DNA of 64,000 bases from Bacillota bacterium (GCA_021821465.1 JAKACM010000005.1:1-64000); one strand, 5' to 3'; positions 9,165 to 18,848 are shown, numbered from the stretch's first letter. The notes: generated by a model from the letters alone, not told the origin. Translations and numbers: made by a program.

Positions 9165-10531
9165 TGGACCTAACGTTTAAAGACGTCGTTGAGATCTCCC
9201 GAGCCGAAGTTCGCGGAGTGCGATTAGCTGAAAAAATTCAGGATATTACCATTGACAGTCGGGATGTTCGGGAAGGGTCCTTGTTTGTTGCTCTTCCCGG
9301 AATGCGAACCCACGGGCATCACTTTATTCCGCAAGTGTGGAGCCGTGGCGGCGTTGCCTTGGCAGAAGCAAGCTTCGGCCCAGTATTAGGTCCGACTTTG
9401 CTGGTGAAATCCCCTCTGGAGACCCTGGGTCAACTGACCAGGACTTTGATTGATAGCAAACATATCACAGTGGTGGGGATTACGGGCAGTGTGGGAAAAA
9501 CTAGCCTGAAGGAATTGACATGGGCGGTACTGGCATCACGCTATAAGGTAGGAAAATCGCAAGGAAATTACAATACCGCCATTGGGGTCCCGTTGTCGTT
9601 TTTGCGTTCTCGGGATAATATGACACATTTTGTTTCCGAAATGGGAATGAGGGCACTGGGAGAAATTCGCTCACTCACCAAAATTACGCCGCCGGATGTC
9701 GCTGTTATTACCAACATCGGACCGAATCATTTGGAATCCTTGGGGAGTATGGAGAATATACAACGCGCCAAGGGAGAGATTCTGGAAGGATTGAAAGTGG
9801 GCGGAAGAGCGGTTCTGAACGGTGATGATCCGCTTGTGCGGCAGCTTGGCCAACATCTTGACGGGCACCAGGTGTTATGGTTTGGTTATGAGTCTGCGGA
9901 TGTTGTCATTGAAAATGTGCGGGTGAAGGAGACGGGAACCGAAGTGACGCTGCGATTTCGGGACCAGATTTCGATCTTATGGGTTCCTTGGTTCGGTAGG
10001 CAGCACGGATATACAGTAGCCGCAGCATTTTTGGTGGGACATCTTTTAGGTCTTCACAGAGATGAGATTGCCGGTGCCTTAGAGACGGTTGATCCCGACA
10101 ATGGCCGGCTGCAACGGCGGAGAATCGGGGCTTTAAACGTCTTATGCGATTACTATAACGCCGGTCCGGCGTCTATGAAAATGAGCCTTGAGGTCCTTAA
10201 GGCACAAGAAACGCCTACGCGCCGGATTGCCGTGTTGGGGGATATGATGGAATTAGGCAATCAAGAGCATTGGGCTCATCAAGAAGTGGGACACTTTGCG
10301 GCTCAGATGGCGGATGTGATTCTCGCTGTAGGTCCCCGAGCCAAGGAGATTGCTCAAGCGGCGAATACGGAGCGGAAGGGTTGTGCAGCTTGGGTACAAG
10401 ATCTCGACCAAGCAAAAGAGTGGATCAAGGACAATGTTCAAAGTGATGATGTTCTTTTGCTAAAGGCCTCACATAGTATGAATTTTGACGATCTATACCA
10501 AGAATTGGCCCGGTGGGGGGGACCCCAATGA
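9161..10531 (+). CDS. murF: UDP-MurNAc-tripeptide:D-alanyl-D-alanine ligase MurF
   Basis: Adds D-Ala-D-Ala to complete the UDP-MurNAc-pentapeptide. The 456-residue protein shows the Mur-ligase three-domain layout: substrate domain with TIDSRDVREGSLFVALPG, ATP loop GITGSVGKTSLKE (about 104-116), TNIGPNHLESLG, and the C-terminal DYYNAGPASMKMSLEVL plus AVLGDMMELG. Overlaps murE by 4 bases and mraY by 4 bases, so the three are probably translationally coupled. Confidence 0.96.
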   Translation: MMDLTFKDVVEISRAEVRGVRLAEKIQDITIDSRDVREGSLFVALPGMRTHGHHFIPQVWSRGGVALAEASFGPVLGPTLLVKSPLETLGQLTRTLIDSKHITVVGITGSVGKTSLKELTWAVLASRYKVGKSQGNYNTAIGVPLSFLRSRDNMTHFVSEMGMRALGEIRSLTKITPPDVAVITNIGPNHLESLGSMENIQRAKGEILEGLKVGGRAVLNGDDPLVRQLGQHLDGHQVLWFGYESADVVIENVRVKETGTEVTLRFRDQISILWVPWFGRQHGYTVAAAFLVGHLLGLHRDEIAGALETVDPDNGRLQRRRIGALNVLCDYYNAGPASMKMSLEVLKAQETPTRRIAVLGDMMELGNQEHWAHQEVGHFAAQMADVILAVGPRAKEIAQAANTERKGCAAWVQDLDQAKEWIKDNVQSDDVLLLKASHSMNFDDLYQELARWGGPQ

Positions 10532-11472
10532 ATGTGCTTTATGGAGGGATCTTCGGGTTTGTTGTGGCCTTGGGCTTGGGGCCGATAGTGATCCGGATCT
10601 TACACCGGCTGAAATTTGGTCAAACGATTCGGGAGCATGGGCCCCAGTCCCATTTGAAAAAGCAGGGTACACCGACCATGGGAGGACTGTTATTTCTGGT
10701 TCCTTTACCTTTGGTTGTTCTGCTATTTGCCCCGGATGATTTAAAGGCGTGGTCCTTAGTGGCTTTAATCTGGTCGTACGGCATGATCGGGTTAGCGGAC
10801 GATGTCTTGAAAGTCGTGTTTAAAAGACCCTTAGGATTGAGGGCACGGGAGAAGTTGCTTTTTCAAATTTTATTTGCCGCGATTTTTTGCTGGTTGGCAG
10901 CCAATTACTTTCATGCCGACGGACCTTACGTTCTCCCGTTTCACGCGGGCACTCTCTCTTTAGGGTGGTTATTTGCCCCTTTATCGATTTTGGCGATTTT
11001 GGCCAGTGGCAATGCCGTGAATTTGACGGATGGTTTGGATGGATTAGCTGCCGGAGCGACGACTTTGTCTATGGCGTTTTTTGCCTTTTGGGGAATAGTT
11101 CATCACGATATGGCTTTAGCTTTAGTCTCCACTGCGCTCATCGGATCATTGATAGGTTTTATGCGATATAACATTCATCCTGCCCAGGTAATTATGGGGG
11201 ACACGGGTTCTCTGGCTCTGGGTGCCGCTATGGCGGCTTGCGCCGTAGTCAGTCGAACGACATTGATTCTGCCTCTGATCGGTATTTTATTTGTAATAGA
11301 AACTTTGTCCGTGATCATCCAGGTGATCAGCTTCAAATTGACCGGAAAACGCGTTTTTCGGATGAGCCCGCTCCATCACCATTTTGAACTCGGGGGATGG
11401 ACTGAAGAACGGGTCGTAGCAGTATTTTGGCTTGTTGCAGCGCTAGGAGCCACGATGGCGTGGTGGGTATAA
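10528..11472 (+). CDS. mraY: Phospho-N-acetylmuramoyl-pentapeptide transferase MraY
   Basis: Integral membrane enzyme that transfers phospho-MurNAc-pentapeptide to undecaprenyl phosphate, giving lipid I. The 314-residue, roughly ten-helix protein carries the early motif KKQGTPTMGGL, the catalytic Asp pair in GLADDVLK, NLTDGLDGLAAG, the MGDTGSLALG motif and the C-terminal SPLHHHFELGGW. ATG 10528 overlaps the murF stop (ATGA) and follows a G-rich site; an in-frame upstream codon at 10513 is less likely. Confidence 0.96.
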   Translation: MNVLYGGIFGFVVALGLGPIVIRILHRLKFGQTIREHGPQSHLKKQGTPTMGGLLFLVPLPLVVLLFAPDDLKAWSLVALIWSYGMIGLADDVLKVVFKRPLGLRAREKLLFQILFAAIFCWLAANYFHADGPYVLPFHAGTLSLGWLFAPLSILAILASGNAVNLTDGLDGLAAGATTLSMAFFAFWGIVHHDMALALVSTALIGSLIGFMRYNIHPAQVIMGDTGSLALGAAMAACAVVSRTTLILPLIGILFVIETLSVIIQVISFKLTGKRVFRMSPLHHHFELGGWTEERVVAVFWLVAALGATMAWWV

Positions 11473-11503
11473 GATGGCCAAGACCCGGATGACGATAAGA
11501 TTT

Positions 11504-11525
11504 AAGGAGGATTGACAACATGTAA
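11504..11525 (+). other. Shine-Dalgarno plus start-stop (ATG TAA) in the mraY-ftsW gap
   Basis: AAGGAGG (11504-11510), a near-perfect ribosome binding site, is followed 9 bases later by ATG (11520-11522) immediately closed by TAA. In many Firmicutes murD occupies this gap. The motif may be a relic of a lost gene start, a start-stop element that parks ribosomes, or the end of a 13-codon frame (ATG at 11474) overlapping the site. Confidence 0.4.
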
Positions 11526-11630
11526 GTTTTAGGTAGGCGGACCATAATCCTGTGAGGCGAAAAGTGTGCTGAAGCCTCCGAGCAGTAAATCTGAACCCGA
11601 TTTAATATGTTTAGAAAGGCAGGAGTCATT

Positions 11631-12728
11631 ATGCAAAAGGAAGGACGACGAATCGATTATCTTTTGCTGGCGGCCGTCACGGCTCTTTTGGCTATTGGCA
11701 CACTAGTCGTCTTTTCTGCCAGCGCTCAAGCATCATTCAAGCAATTTGGCAGTCCCTACTATTTTTTAGAGCACCAACTCGTGTGGTCCGTCATTGGCAT
11801 TATCGCGCTAATCGTGGCCACCCGAATCGATTATTGGCGATATAATAAACTGATTTTCCCGGTGTTTGCCCTGTCGGTAGTCTTGCTTATCGCCGTATTG
11901 ATCCCACATGTAGGCATTACCATCAATGGGGCGCGCCGCTGGTTGGGAGTGGGGGCGTTGCAGGTCCAACCTTCCGAATTGGGAAAGTTGGCGTTGATTT
12001 TTTTGTTCGCCCGGTTGTTCAGCCTTCATCGCGAAAATCTCAACGATTTGTGGAAAGGTGTGATTCCCCACATCTTATTGGCTTCGGTGATATTTGTTTT
12101 GGTTCTGGCAGAGCCAGACTTGGGAACCACTGTGGTTATTGCGAGTACGTTTTTTGTCATGATGTTTGTGAGCGGGGTGAAAAAAAGGCACCTGTTCGAA
12201 CTGGGGGGCACTGCTATTCCCGTTCTCGCGGCTGTCATTTTTGCCGCTCCCTACCGCCGCCAACGTATATTTGCCTTTCTCAATCCCTGGAAACATCCCT
12301 TAGGTGACGGATTTCACACGATTCAAGCTCTCTTGGCCCTGGGTTCAGGGGGAGTATTGGGAGTGGGGCTGGGGTATTCCCGGCAGGCCCTGGGATATTT
12401 GCCGGAGGCTTTCACCGATTTTATCTTTGCCATCTTGGGTGAAGAACTGGGATTATTGGGCACAGTGTCAGTAGTTGTCCTGTTTATGATTGTGGCTTGG
12501 CGTGGCTATCGTATTGCTATGCGTGCTCCGGATATGTATTCGAGCTTACTGGCAACAGGATTGACGACGATGATCGTGATTCAGGCGGTCATCAATATCG
12601 GGGTGGTGACGGCCACACTCCCCGTGACAGGTATTACGCTGCCTTTCATCAGTTATGGGGGATCGTCTCTCGTTCTCAGCATGGCCGGTGTCGGGGTTCT
12701 TCTAAATATTAGTAAGCACGGGATGTGA
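11631..12728 (+). CDS. ftsW: Peptidoglycan polymerase FtsW/SpoVE (SEDS family)
   Basis: SEDS glycosyltransferase that polymerises lipid II with a partner class B penicillin-binding protein. 365 residues with about ten membrane helices; family landmarks are INGARRWLGVG, QPSELGKLALI, AEPDLGTT, the loop containing LNPWKHPLGDGFHTIQ with the catalytic Asp, FTDFIFAILGEELG, and the C-terminal PVTGITLPFISYGGSS. I prefer ATG 11631 (AGGCAGGAG 7 bases before) to ATG 11607. Cluster position supports FtsW; SpoVE is the sporulation paralogue and cannot be excluded. Confidence 0.94.
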   Translation: MQKEGRRIDYLLLAAVTALLAIGTLVVFSASAQASFKQFGSPYYFLEHQLVWSVIGIIALIVATRIDYWRYNKLIFPVFALSVVLLIAVLIPHVGITINGARRWLGVGALQVQPSELGKLALIFLFARLFSLHRENLNDLWKGVIPHILLASVIFVLVLAEPDLGTTVVIASTFFVMMFVSGVKKRHLFELGGTAIPVLAAVIFAAPYRRQRIFAFLNPWKHPLGDGFHTIQALLALGSGGVLGVGLGYSRQALGYLPEAFTDFIFAILGEELGLLGTVSVVVLFMIVAWRGYRIAMRAPDMYSSLLATGLTTMIVIQAVINIGVVTATLPVTGITLPFISYGGSSLVLSMAGVGVLLNISKHGM

Positions 12729-12796
12729 CAGTTAGCATAACTTAAAAGTGGTCGCAGGAGTTGAGGAAAGTTGGACGGAGGAGCGATTGTGAAGGC

Positions 12797-13897
12797 ATGC
12801 GCTTACTGATAGCAGGCGGAGGCAGCGGAGGGCATATTTACCCGGCTTTGGCCATTATCGATGCCATTAAGAATCTACTGGGTTCGGTTGAGGTGTTGTA
12901 CATTGGAACGAGCCATGGTCTGGAAAAGGAGCTTGTCCCTCGTAGAAACATTGCTTTCGCTCCCATTCATGCGCAGGGACTCTTGGTGAAAGGCATTCAT
13001 GGCAAGCTAAGAGGAGTCTTCACTGCACTAGCCGGAACCTTGGAGGCTATCCGGCATATACGCCGCTTTAAGCCGGACGTCGTGGTGGGGACGGGGGGGT
13101 ACGTTTCGGGGCCGGTGGGGTTGGGAGCCATTATTCTTGGCATTCCTTTGGTTGTGCAAGAACAAAATGTGTGGCCGGGATTTACCAACCGAACCCTGGG
13201 ATCCCGGGCAAGGACGGTGATTGTGCCCTTCGAAGAGGCTCGACAATATTTTCGCAAGGGAACAACCTTGGCGGTAGTGCCTAATCCGGTGATGATTATG
13301 GTGAGGGAGAGTCGCGAAGAATTACGGCAGAAAATGGGAATTGAAGCCGATCAAACCGTGATTTTGGTGACGGGCGGAAGTCAGGGAGCGGAAGCCATTA
13401 ATCACTTTTGGCTGCAATTTTTGCCGAAGTTGCGCGAGCATCCCCAATGGGTGTTGTTGTGGGCAACCGGATCTCGATACTTTGCCGATATTAAGAAGGA
13501 AATGGCGAAAATTGGGCAGTGGAATCCGAAACAAGTACAAGTGTTCGAATACTTTTATGAGATTCAAAAATTTTATCGCGTCAGCGACATATTTATGGGG
13601 AGATCCGGTGCCATGACTATTGCAGATTGTCTTGCTTTTGGGCTTCCATCAATTTTGGTTCCTTCACCTCATGTCAGTGAGGACCATCAGACCAAAAACG
13701 CTCGGGTCATAGCCGACCGCAATGCGGGAGTGCTTATAGAGGAATCCGAACTGTCCAACCGCGGAGAAAAGGTATTAATTGACATGCTTCAAGATCGGGA
13801 GCGCCGTGGTAAAATGGCGTCGATTGCTTTGTCGATTTATGATCCTTCTGCATCCGAGAGGATTGCCCAAGTGGTCCGTGACGCGGCACGACATTAG
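12797..13897 (+). CDS. murG: UDP-GlcNAc:lipid I N-acetylglucosaminyltransferase MurG
   Basis: Peripheral membrane GT-B glycosyltransferase converting lipid I to lipid II. 366 residues; the N-terminal lipid-facing glycine loop is IAGGGSGGHIYPALA, followed by GTGGYVSGP, and the UDP-GlcNAc domain has VTGGSQGAEAIN, the RSGAMTIADCLAFGLPS motif and VPSPHVSEDHQTKNA. ATG 12797 gives the family start (MRLLIAGGG); the frame extends to 12761 but that part is not conserved. A GGAGGAG lies about 12 bases upstream. Confidence 0.95.
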   Translation: MRLLIAGGGSGGHIYPALAIIDAIKNLLGSVEVLYIGTSHGLEKELVPRRNIAFAPIHAQGLLVKGIHGKLRGVFTALAGTLEAIRHIRRFKPDVVVGTGGYVSGPVGLGAIILGIPLVVQEQNVWPGFTNRTLGSRARTVIVPFEEARQYFRKGTTLAVVPNPVMIMVRESREELRQKMGIEADQTVILVTGGSQGAEAINHFWLQFLPKLREHPQWVLLWATGSRYFADIKKEMAKIGQWNPKQVQVFEYFYEIQKFYRVSDIFMGRSGAMTIADCLAFGLPSILVPSPHVSEDHQTKNARVIADRNAGVLIEESELSNRGEKVLIDMLQDRERRGKMASIALSIYDPSASERIAQVVRDAARH

Positions 13898-13908
13898 GAG
13901 GAGCGCAA

Positions 13909-14892
13909 ATGAACGCGACCCAAGTGATTGACGCCTTGCGCGAGTTCAATCTCGGCACAGTAATGGAAAATGAACCACTGTCCCGGCACACCTCCTTTCG
14001 AATTGGCGGTCCCGCCACGGTGTATGTGCAACCGAGTTGCGAGGCGGATCTAATACAGCTGCTTAATTGGGTTTACGGGAATCAAATTCCTTATTTCATT
14101 TTGGGGCAAGGAACAAACCTGTTGGTTTCCGATCACGGCCTTGATGCGGTCGTAATATCCACTTCCCGTGCATTGCGTGATGTCCGCGTTGAAGGTCTGC
14201 GAATGACGGCCGGTACTGGTGTTTTATTGACCAAGCTGGCCCATAAGGCTCATCAAGCCAGCCTCAAGGGATTGGAATTTGCGGTGAGCATTCCCGGAAC
14301 ATTAGGCGGGGCTTTGGTCATGAACGCCGGCGCCCACGGCTCGGAAATGGTTCAGGTGGTCGATCACATCAAGATATGGGAACCGGGAACCGGACTACGT
14401 ATCCTCAATGCCGCGGAAGCGGGGTTTGCTTACCGCCAAAGCCGGTTTATGGAGCATCACTGGATAGCCATAGAGGCGAGCATGATACTGAAATCGGGTA
14501 ATTCCGAGGAGATTTTGAGCACTATGCAACACTTTATGAATTACCGCAAAAATACACAACCGGTTGGCCATGCGAATGCAGGAAGTGTTTTCAAAAATCC
14601 GCAACCTGAATTTGCCGGTAGATTGATTGACGGTATTGGGGCAAAGGGATGGCGCGTTGGTGATGCCATCATCTCACCGGTGCATGCCAATTTTATTGTA
14701 AACGGGGGACGGGCTAGAGCTTGCGACGTTTTAGCCTTGATGCGACGGATTCGATGCCGTGTATTCCAGCGTTACCTGATTCTGCTTCAGCCGGAATTGC
14801 GCTGGATTGGTCCAGGAGAGGGAGGAGGCGAGGGAACATGGGAGAATTTGTGGTACGGGGAAGGCGCAGGCTTAAAGGAACCGTGCGAGTAA
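13909..14892 (+). CDS. murB: UDP-N-acetylenolpyruvoylglucosamine reductase MurB
   Basis: FAD-dependent reductase forming UDP-MurNAc. The 327-residue protein has the FAD motifs [19 protein letters not shown] and [15 protein letters not shown], the catalytic-region motif NAGSVFKNP and the C-terminal [20 protein letters not shown]. The conserved fold ends near RWIGPG; about 28 further glycine/glutamate-rich residues run on into murA, giving a 55-base overlap. The site AGGAGG lies 5 bases before ATG 13909. The order murG-murB-murA is that of B. subtilis. Confidence 0.93.
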   Translation: MNATQVIDALREFNLGTVMENEPLSRHTSFRIGGPATVYVQPSCEADLIQLLNWVYGNQIPYFILGQGTNLLVSDHGLDAVVISTSRALRDVRVEGLRMTAGTGVLLTKLAHKAHQASLKGLEFAVSIPGTLGGALVMNAGAHGSEMVQVVDHIKIWEPGTGLRILNAAEAGFAYRQSRFMEHHWIAIEASMILKSGNSEEILSTMQHFMNYRKNTQPVGHANAGSVFKNPQPEFAGRLIDGIGAKGWRVGDAIISPVHANFIVNGGRARACDVLALMRRIRCRVFQRYLILLQPELRWIGPGEGGGEGTWENLWYGEGAGLKEPCE

Positions 14893-16094
14893 ACGGTGCC
14901 AAAAACGCGGCTTTGCCGATTATGGCGGCAACGGTTCTTGCAACCCGTCCGGTGATACTCCATGACGTTCCGGACTTGCGGGATATTCGGGTCATGAGCC
15001 AAGTTCTCAGATCGTTAGGAGCCGAGGTGGAGCGGCACGGAACGGATGTGTTTGTGGATCCACGAACTATTCATAACTATGTGGTACCTGCCGAGTTAAT
15101 GCAAGAAATGCGGGCATCGATTTTTTTGCTTGGGCCATTGTTAGCCCGTCTAGGGTCGGCGGAAGCCACTCAACCGGGAGGATGTGCGATTGGGCAAAGG
15201 CCAATCGATTGGCACTTGTACGCCTTAAAGCAGTTAGGGGCCCGCATTTGTGACGAAGAGGGCCGCACTTTATTGCGAACGGACGGATTGGTCGGCAACG
15301 ATGTGCACTTTCCGTTTCCCAGTGTGGGCGCCACCGAAAATGTCATGATGGCTGCGGCGCTGGCTCAGGGTGAAACTCGTGTTCGCAACGCTGCCATGGA
15401 GCCGGAAATTGTGGACTTAGCCCAATTTCTTGAAAAACTGGGTGCCACCATCAGAGGAGCGGGGACCCCGGATATTCGTATTACCGGCTGTCAAAAGCTC
15501 GGGGCTACGGAACATACCGTGATTGGGGACAGAATTGAGGCGGCAACCTTTGTTTTGGCGGTGGCGGGAGCCGGAGGTGATGTGGTGGTGGAAAATTGTA
15601 TGGTCGATCATTTGCCGGGCTTGTGGAGCCGTCTCGAGGGGATTGGTGTGCAGGTAGAGGAGATTGACGCGGAAACCGTGCATATCGTCAGTAGCGGCGT
15701 TTTTGAACCCTATCCCATATCGATATCTACTGCCCCTTATCCCGGGTTTGCGACCGACCTTCAGCCCCAGTTTATGAGCTTTCTGTTGCAGGTGCCAGGG
15801 GTACATCTTATTACCGAAAGGGTTTTCGAAAACCGTTTGGGACATGCGGCCGAATTGAGGCGATTTGGAGCACAAATTGTGGCCGATCAGCGTGTGGCTC
15901 TTATTTACGGTGGACACCCGCTCTATGGTACGGTCGTAAGCGCTCGGGATCTGAGAGCCGGCGCAGCCTTGGTGAATGCTGCTTTAATGGCGCAGGGGGA
16001 GAGTGTCATTCGAGGCCGGGAAATTATAGAACGAGGTTATGAACAGTTGGATCAAAGACTTCGCTCTTTGGGGGCTGAGATCCGTGCCAGATGA
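14838..16094 (+). CDS. murA: UDP-N-acetylglucosamine 1-carboxyvinyltransferase MurA
   Basis: First committed step of peptidoglycan synthesis, transferring enolpyruvate from PEP. 418 residues (family about 420). KNAALPIMAA contains the invariant Lys, and QPGGCAIGQRP contains the catalytic Cys targeted by fosfomycin, which is retained. ATG 14838 follows AGGAGGCGAGGG; the long frame from 14721 is inside murB. The stop overlaps the next small ORF as ATGA. Confidence 0.95.
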   Translation: MGEFVVRGRRRLKGTVRVNGAKNAALPIMAATVLATRPVILHDVPDLRDIRVMSQVLRSLGAEVERHGTDVFVDPRTIHNYVVPAELMQEMRASIFLLGPLLARLGSAEATQPGGCAIGQRPIDWHLYALKQLGARICDEEGRTLLRTDGLVGNDVHFPFPSVGATENVMMAAALAQGETRVRNAAMEPEIVDLAQFLEKLGATIRGAGTPDIRITGCQKLGATEHTVIGDRIEAATFVLAVAGAGGDVVVENCMVDHLPGLWSRLEGIGVQVEEIDAETVHIVSSGVFEPYPISISTAPYPGFATDLQPQFMSFLLQVPGVHLITERVFENRLGHAAELRRFGAQIVADQRVALIYGGHPLYGTVVSARDLRAGAALVNAALMAQGESVIRGREIIERGYEQLDQRLRSLGAEIRAR

Positions 16095-16330
16095 TCCTTC
16101 ATATGTATCGCCAGCGGATTGGAATTCATATTGGGCGGGACTGGATGGAACAAAATGCGTCGACAAATGAAACCCTTAGATTTGGGCTTTCCAAAATAAA
16201 TGGGGGTATCTGGATTTCCGTGGATTCAGACAATTTTCTCTTATTCCCTTGCGTGAATGCAGGAATATGGACCAACAAACGAGAAAAGGAAAAAAGAAAC
16301 GATCGTCGATATTATGTGCCGGAGGTGTAA
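16091..16330 (+). CDS. Small hypothetical ORF in the ftsQ/divIB position
   Basis: A 79-codon frame whose ATG overlaps the murA stop by 4 bases and which ends 1 base before ftsA, so it is arranged like an operon member. It contains MYRQRIGIHIGRDWMEQN and a basic tail NKREKEKRNDRRY. I do not recognise a family. FtsQ/DivIB would be expected here but is normally 250 or more residues with a membrane anchor and POTRA domain, neither of which is present. It may be a remnant, an unrelated small protein, or non-coding spacer with a chance overlap. Confidence 0.4.
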   Translation: MILHMYRQRIGIHIGRDWMEQNASTNETLRFGLSKINGGIWISVDSDNFLLFPCVNAGIWTNKREKEKRNDRRYYVPEV

Positions 16331-16331
16331 T

Positions 16332-17528
16332 GTGCCTAAACGCAGTCTGATGCTCGCTCTTGACGTGGGAACCACCAAGGTGTCCGCATTGGTTGCAGAG
16401 TCAAAGGCAGATGGAGAAGTGGCTGTTTTGGGGATTGCAGCGACGCCGGTTGTCGGGATGCGCCGGGGACTGGTTTTTGAGATTGAACGCGTTGCTCTCG
16501 CCATCCGAGATGCTGCCAACCGGGCCAATAGCATGGCAGGAACTTCCTTGACACAGGCAGGGGTGGCGATAAATGGCGACCATCTTATGCTGGTTCCCGG
16601 TCAGGCTAAGATTGCGCTGAAAACGGGTGTGATTCGTTCTGAAGATCTTCAACAAGTGATGATCAAGGCGGCTCATGTTTCTCTGGCAAATGATCGGGAA
16701 GTTATTCGAGTCATTCGGCGCGGAATTTCTGTTGACGGATTTCGTGGCGTGGTAGATCCTGTAGGTATGGTTGCTCACACCCTGGAATCTGAAGTGTTTG
16801 TTGTATCGGGGCTGAACACGGTTATTCGGAACCTGCGTCATGTGATCAGTATTGCGGGACTGAGCGTTTCCAGTTTCGTTCCCGCTCCCGAGGCTTCAGC
16901 CAATGCCGTCCTTTCGGACGACGAAAAGCAAGTGGGGGTTGTTCATCTTGATATCGGAGGGGGAACGACCGGTGTTTCTGTGTACCGGGGGGGACATGTG
17001 CAACACTTGGGTGTTGTGCCCTTAGGGGGTGAATCTATCACGGCGGATTTGTCGATGGGCCTTGGGGTTGTTCCGACACAGGCCGAACGACTAAAATTGG
17101 AGCATGCTGCCGTGGGATCGGAACGAGAGGGAACCTTAGAGGTGCGGGCTGTAAGTGGCCAAGCTGTGAAGTTAATTCCCCTGAAAGAGCTTCAAGAGAT
17201 TGTTGCTGCCCGCATTGAGGAATGGACGGATTATGTCGAAAAACAACTGCAAAAAATTGAATGGACGAAGGGCCCGGCTGCCGGTGTGGTGATGACTGGC
17301 GGGGGATCGCTCCTTAAAGGACTGGATTCGCATTTGCAAGTGCGATGGGGATGGCCGGTTCGCATAGGTACGCCTCATGGACTAGGAGGATTGTCAGACC
17401 TCTCGAAGAGCCCGGGCTATGCGACAGTCGTCGGGGTAGCGAAAGCCATGGCGCAAAACAAGTTGGAACCGGAGCCGGAAACGTTGTGGCGCCGAATTTT
17501 ACAATTTTGGGTGAATTTGTGGGGATAG
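16332..17528 (+). CDS. ftsA: Cell division protein FtsA
   Basis: Actin-like ATPase that tethers FtsZ to the membrane. 398 residues from GTG 16332 behind a perfect GGAGGTG. Phosphate-1 loop LALDVGTTKVSALVAE (about 7-22), 1C domain, phosphate-2 loop HLDIGGGTTGVSVY, adenosine motif MTGGGSLLKGL. The last 15 residues (LWRRILQFWVNLWG) form an amphipathic helix, the membrane-targeting sequence of the family. Starts upstream in the same frame (16257) would place the SD inside the gene. ftsZ follows 33 bases on. Confidence 0.95.
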   Translation: MPKRSLMLALDVGTTKVSALVAESKADGEVAVLGIAATPVVGMRRGLVFEIERVALAIRDAANRANSMAGTSLTQAGVAINGDHLMLVPGQAKIALKTGVIRSEDLQQVMIKAAHVSLANDREVIRVIRRGISVDGFRGVVDPVGMVAHTLESEVFVVSGLNTVIRNLRHVISIAGLSVSSFVPAPEASANAVLSDDEKQVGVVHLDIGGGTTGVSVYRGGHVQHLGVVPLGGESITADLSMGLGVVPTQAERLKLEHAAVGSEREGTLEVRAVSGQAVKLIPLKELQEIVAARIEEWTDYVEKQLQKIEWTKGPAAGVVMTGGGSLLKGLDSHLQVRWGWPVRIGTPHGLGGLSDLSKSPGYATVVGVAKAMAQNKLEPEPETLWRRILQFWVNLWG

Positions 17529-17561
17529 ACCAAGTGCATTCGGATATGGGGAGGATTTGGC

Positions 17562-18629
17562 ATGCTGGAATTTGATCAATCGGCGGAAAACTTTGCCGTC
17601 ATCAAGGTCATCGGGGTTGGTGGGGGTGGAACCAATGCCGTGAACCGGATGATACAGGCCGGACTCAAAGGCGTGGAATTTATTGCAATAAACACCGATG
17701 CTCAGGCATTATCTTTGTCAATGGCACCCACCCGGTTACAGGTAGGGACCAAGCTGACAAAAGGATTGGGCGCCGGAGCAAACCCCGAAATCGGTGCCAA
17801 GGCCGCCGAGGAAAGCCGGGAACAAATTGCCGATGCGCTAAAAGGGGCTGATATGGTTTTTATTACGGCGGGAATGGGCGGGGGTACCGGAACCGGTGCG
17901 GCTCCTATAGTGGCTGAGGTTTCGAAAGAGGTGGGAGCTTTGGCGGTCGGGGTTGTAACTAAGCCTTTTACATTTGAGGGAAGAAGACGTCAAACCTTCG
18001 CCGAAAAGGGCGCGGCAACCTTGAAAGCCAAGGTGGACACCTTAATTACAATTCCCAATGACCGTTTGCTGCAAGTCGTCGAAAAGCGCACATCGATTAT
18101 GGAAGCATTTCGCATTGCCGACGATGTTTTGCGCCAGGGCGTTCAGGGCATCTCGGACCTTATTGCCGTGCCCGGTTTGATTAATCTCGACTTTGCCGAT
18201 GTGAAGACGATTATGTCGGAGATGGGCTCGGCCCTCATGGGCGTGGGGGTGAGCCAAGGAGAGAGCCGGGCCTCGGCAGCGGCTAAAGCAGCCATTTCCA
18301 GCCCCTTGCTGGAAACAAGCATTGACGGGGCCCGGGGCGTATTGCTCAATATAACCGGCGGAAACGATCTGGCCCTGTTTGAAGTTAACGAAGCGGCTGA
18401 GATTGTTATCCAAGCGGCAGATCCGGAAGCCAACATCATTTTCGGCGCCGTTATTGACGAAGGATTGAAAGACGAAGTGCGCGTGACCGTGATTGCCACC
18501 GGGTTCTCGGGTGATCGAATAATTTCTCGTCCCGAACCTGAAGCCAGAGAACGCGAAGAAGTGGAAATTAAGCCATTTGCCAATAACGATGATCTTGATA
18601 TTCCAGCATTTCTGCGGCGCAGAAATTAA
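17562..18629 (+). CDS. ftsZ: Cell division GTPase FtsZ
   Basis: Tubulin homologue forming the Z ring. 355 residues: nucleotide-binding [17 protein letters not shown] (about 14-30), the tubulin signature [10 protein letters not shown] (about 107-116), synergy-loop region [15 protein letters not shown] with the catalytic Asp residues, and a C-terminal conserved peptide [12 protein letters not shown] that binds FtsA and SepF. The linker is short. GGGGAGG precedes ATG 17562. Last gene of the dcw cluster, followed by a terminator. Confidence 0.97.
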   Translation: MLEFDQSAENFAVIKVIGVGGGGTNAVNRMIQAGLKGVEFIAINTDAQALSLSMAPTRLQVGTKLTKGLGAGANPEIGAKAAEESREQIADALKGADMVFITAGMGGGTGTGAAPIVAEVSKEVGALAVGVVTKPFTFEGRRRQTFAEKGAATLKAKVDTLITIPNDRLLQVVEKRTSIMEAFRIADDVLRQGVQGISDLIAVPGLINLDFADVKTIMSEMGSALMGVGVSQGESRASAAAKAAISSPLLETSIDGARGVLLNITGGNDLALFEVNEAAEIVIQAADPEANIIFGAVIDEGLKDEVRVTVIATGFSGDRIISRPEPEAREREEVEIKPFANNDDLDIPAFLRRRN

Positions 18630-18668
18630 ATTCCGTCCATAACACCCAAAACGAGAATCATACGGCAC

Positions 18669-18703
18669 AAAGAGCTGTCTTCGTTTGAAGATGGCTCTTT
18701 TTT
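18669..18703 (+). terminator. Rho-independent terminator after ftsZ
   Basis: AAAGAGCTGTCTTC pairs with GAAGATGGCTCTTT (two G-U pairs) around GTTT, followed by a run of T. It closes the dcw transcription unit and separates it from spoIIGA. Confidence 0.88.
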
Positions 18704-18848
18704 GTCGGTAAGTTTTCAAGTTAATTCCAGTAAAATGACAGCCTTTGCATTCTATTGTCCTTAAAATACTGCACGTCAGACATACCCTACATCTGGGACG
18801 CATAATCATTTGATGGGTTTTTATTAATGAGCTCAAGGGGATGAGCCT

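Noticed and set aside
18704-18848. Spo0A box in the spoIIGA leader
   Set aside because: No TGNCGAA or its complement was visible and no spaced -35/-10 pair could be defended.
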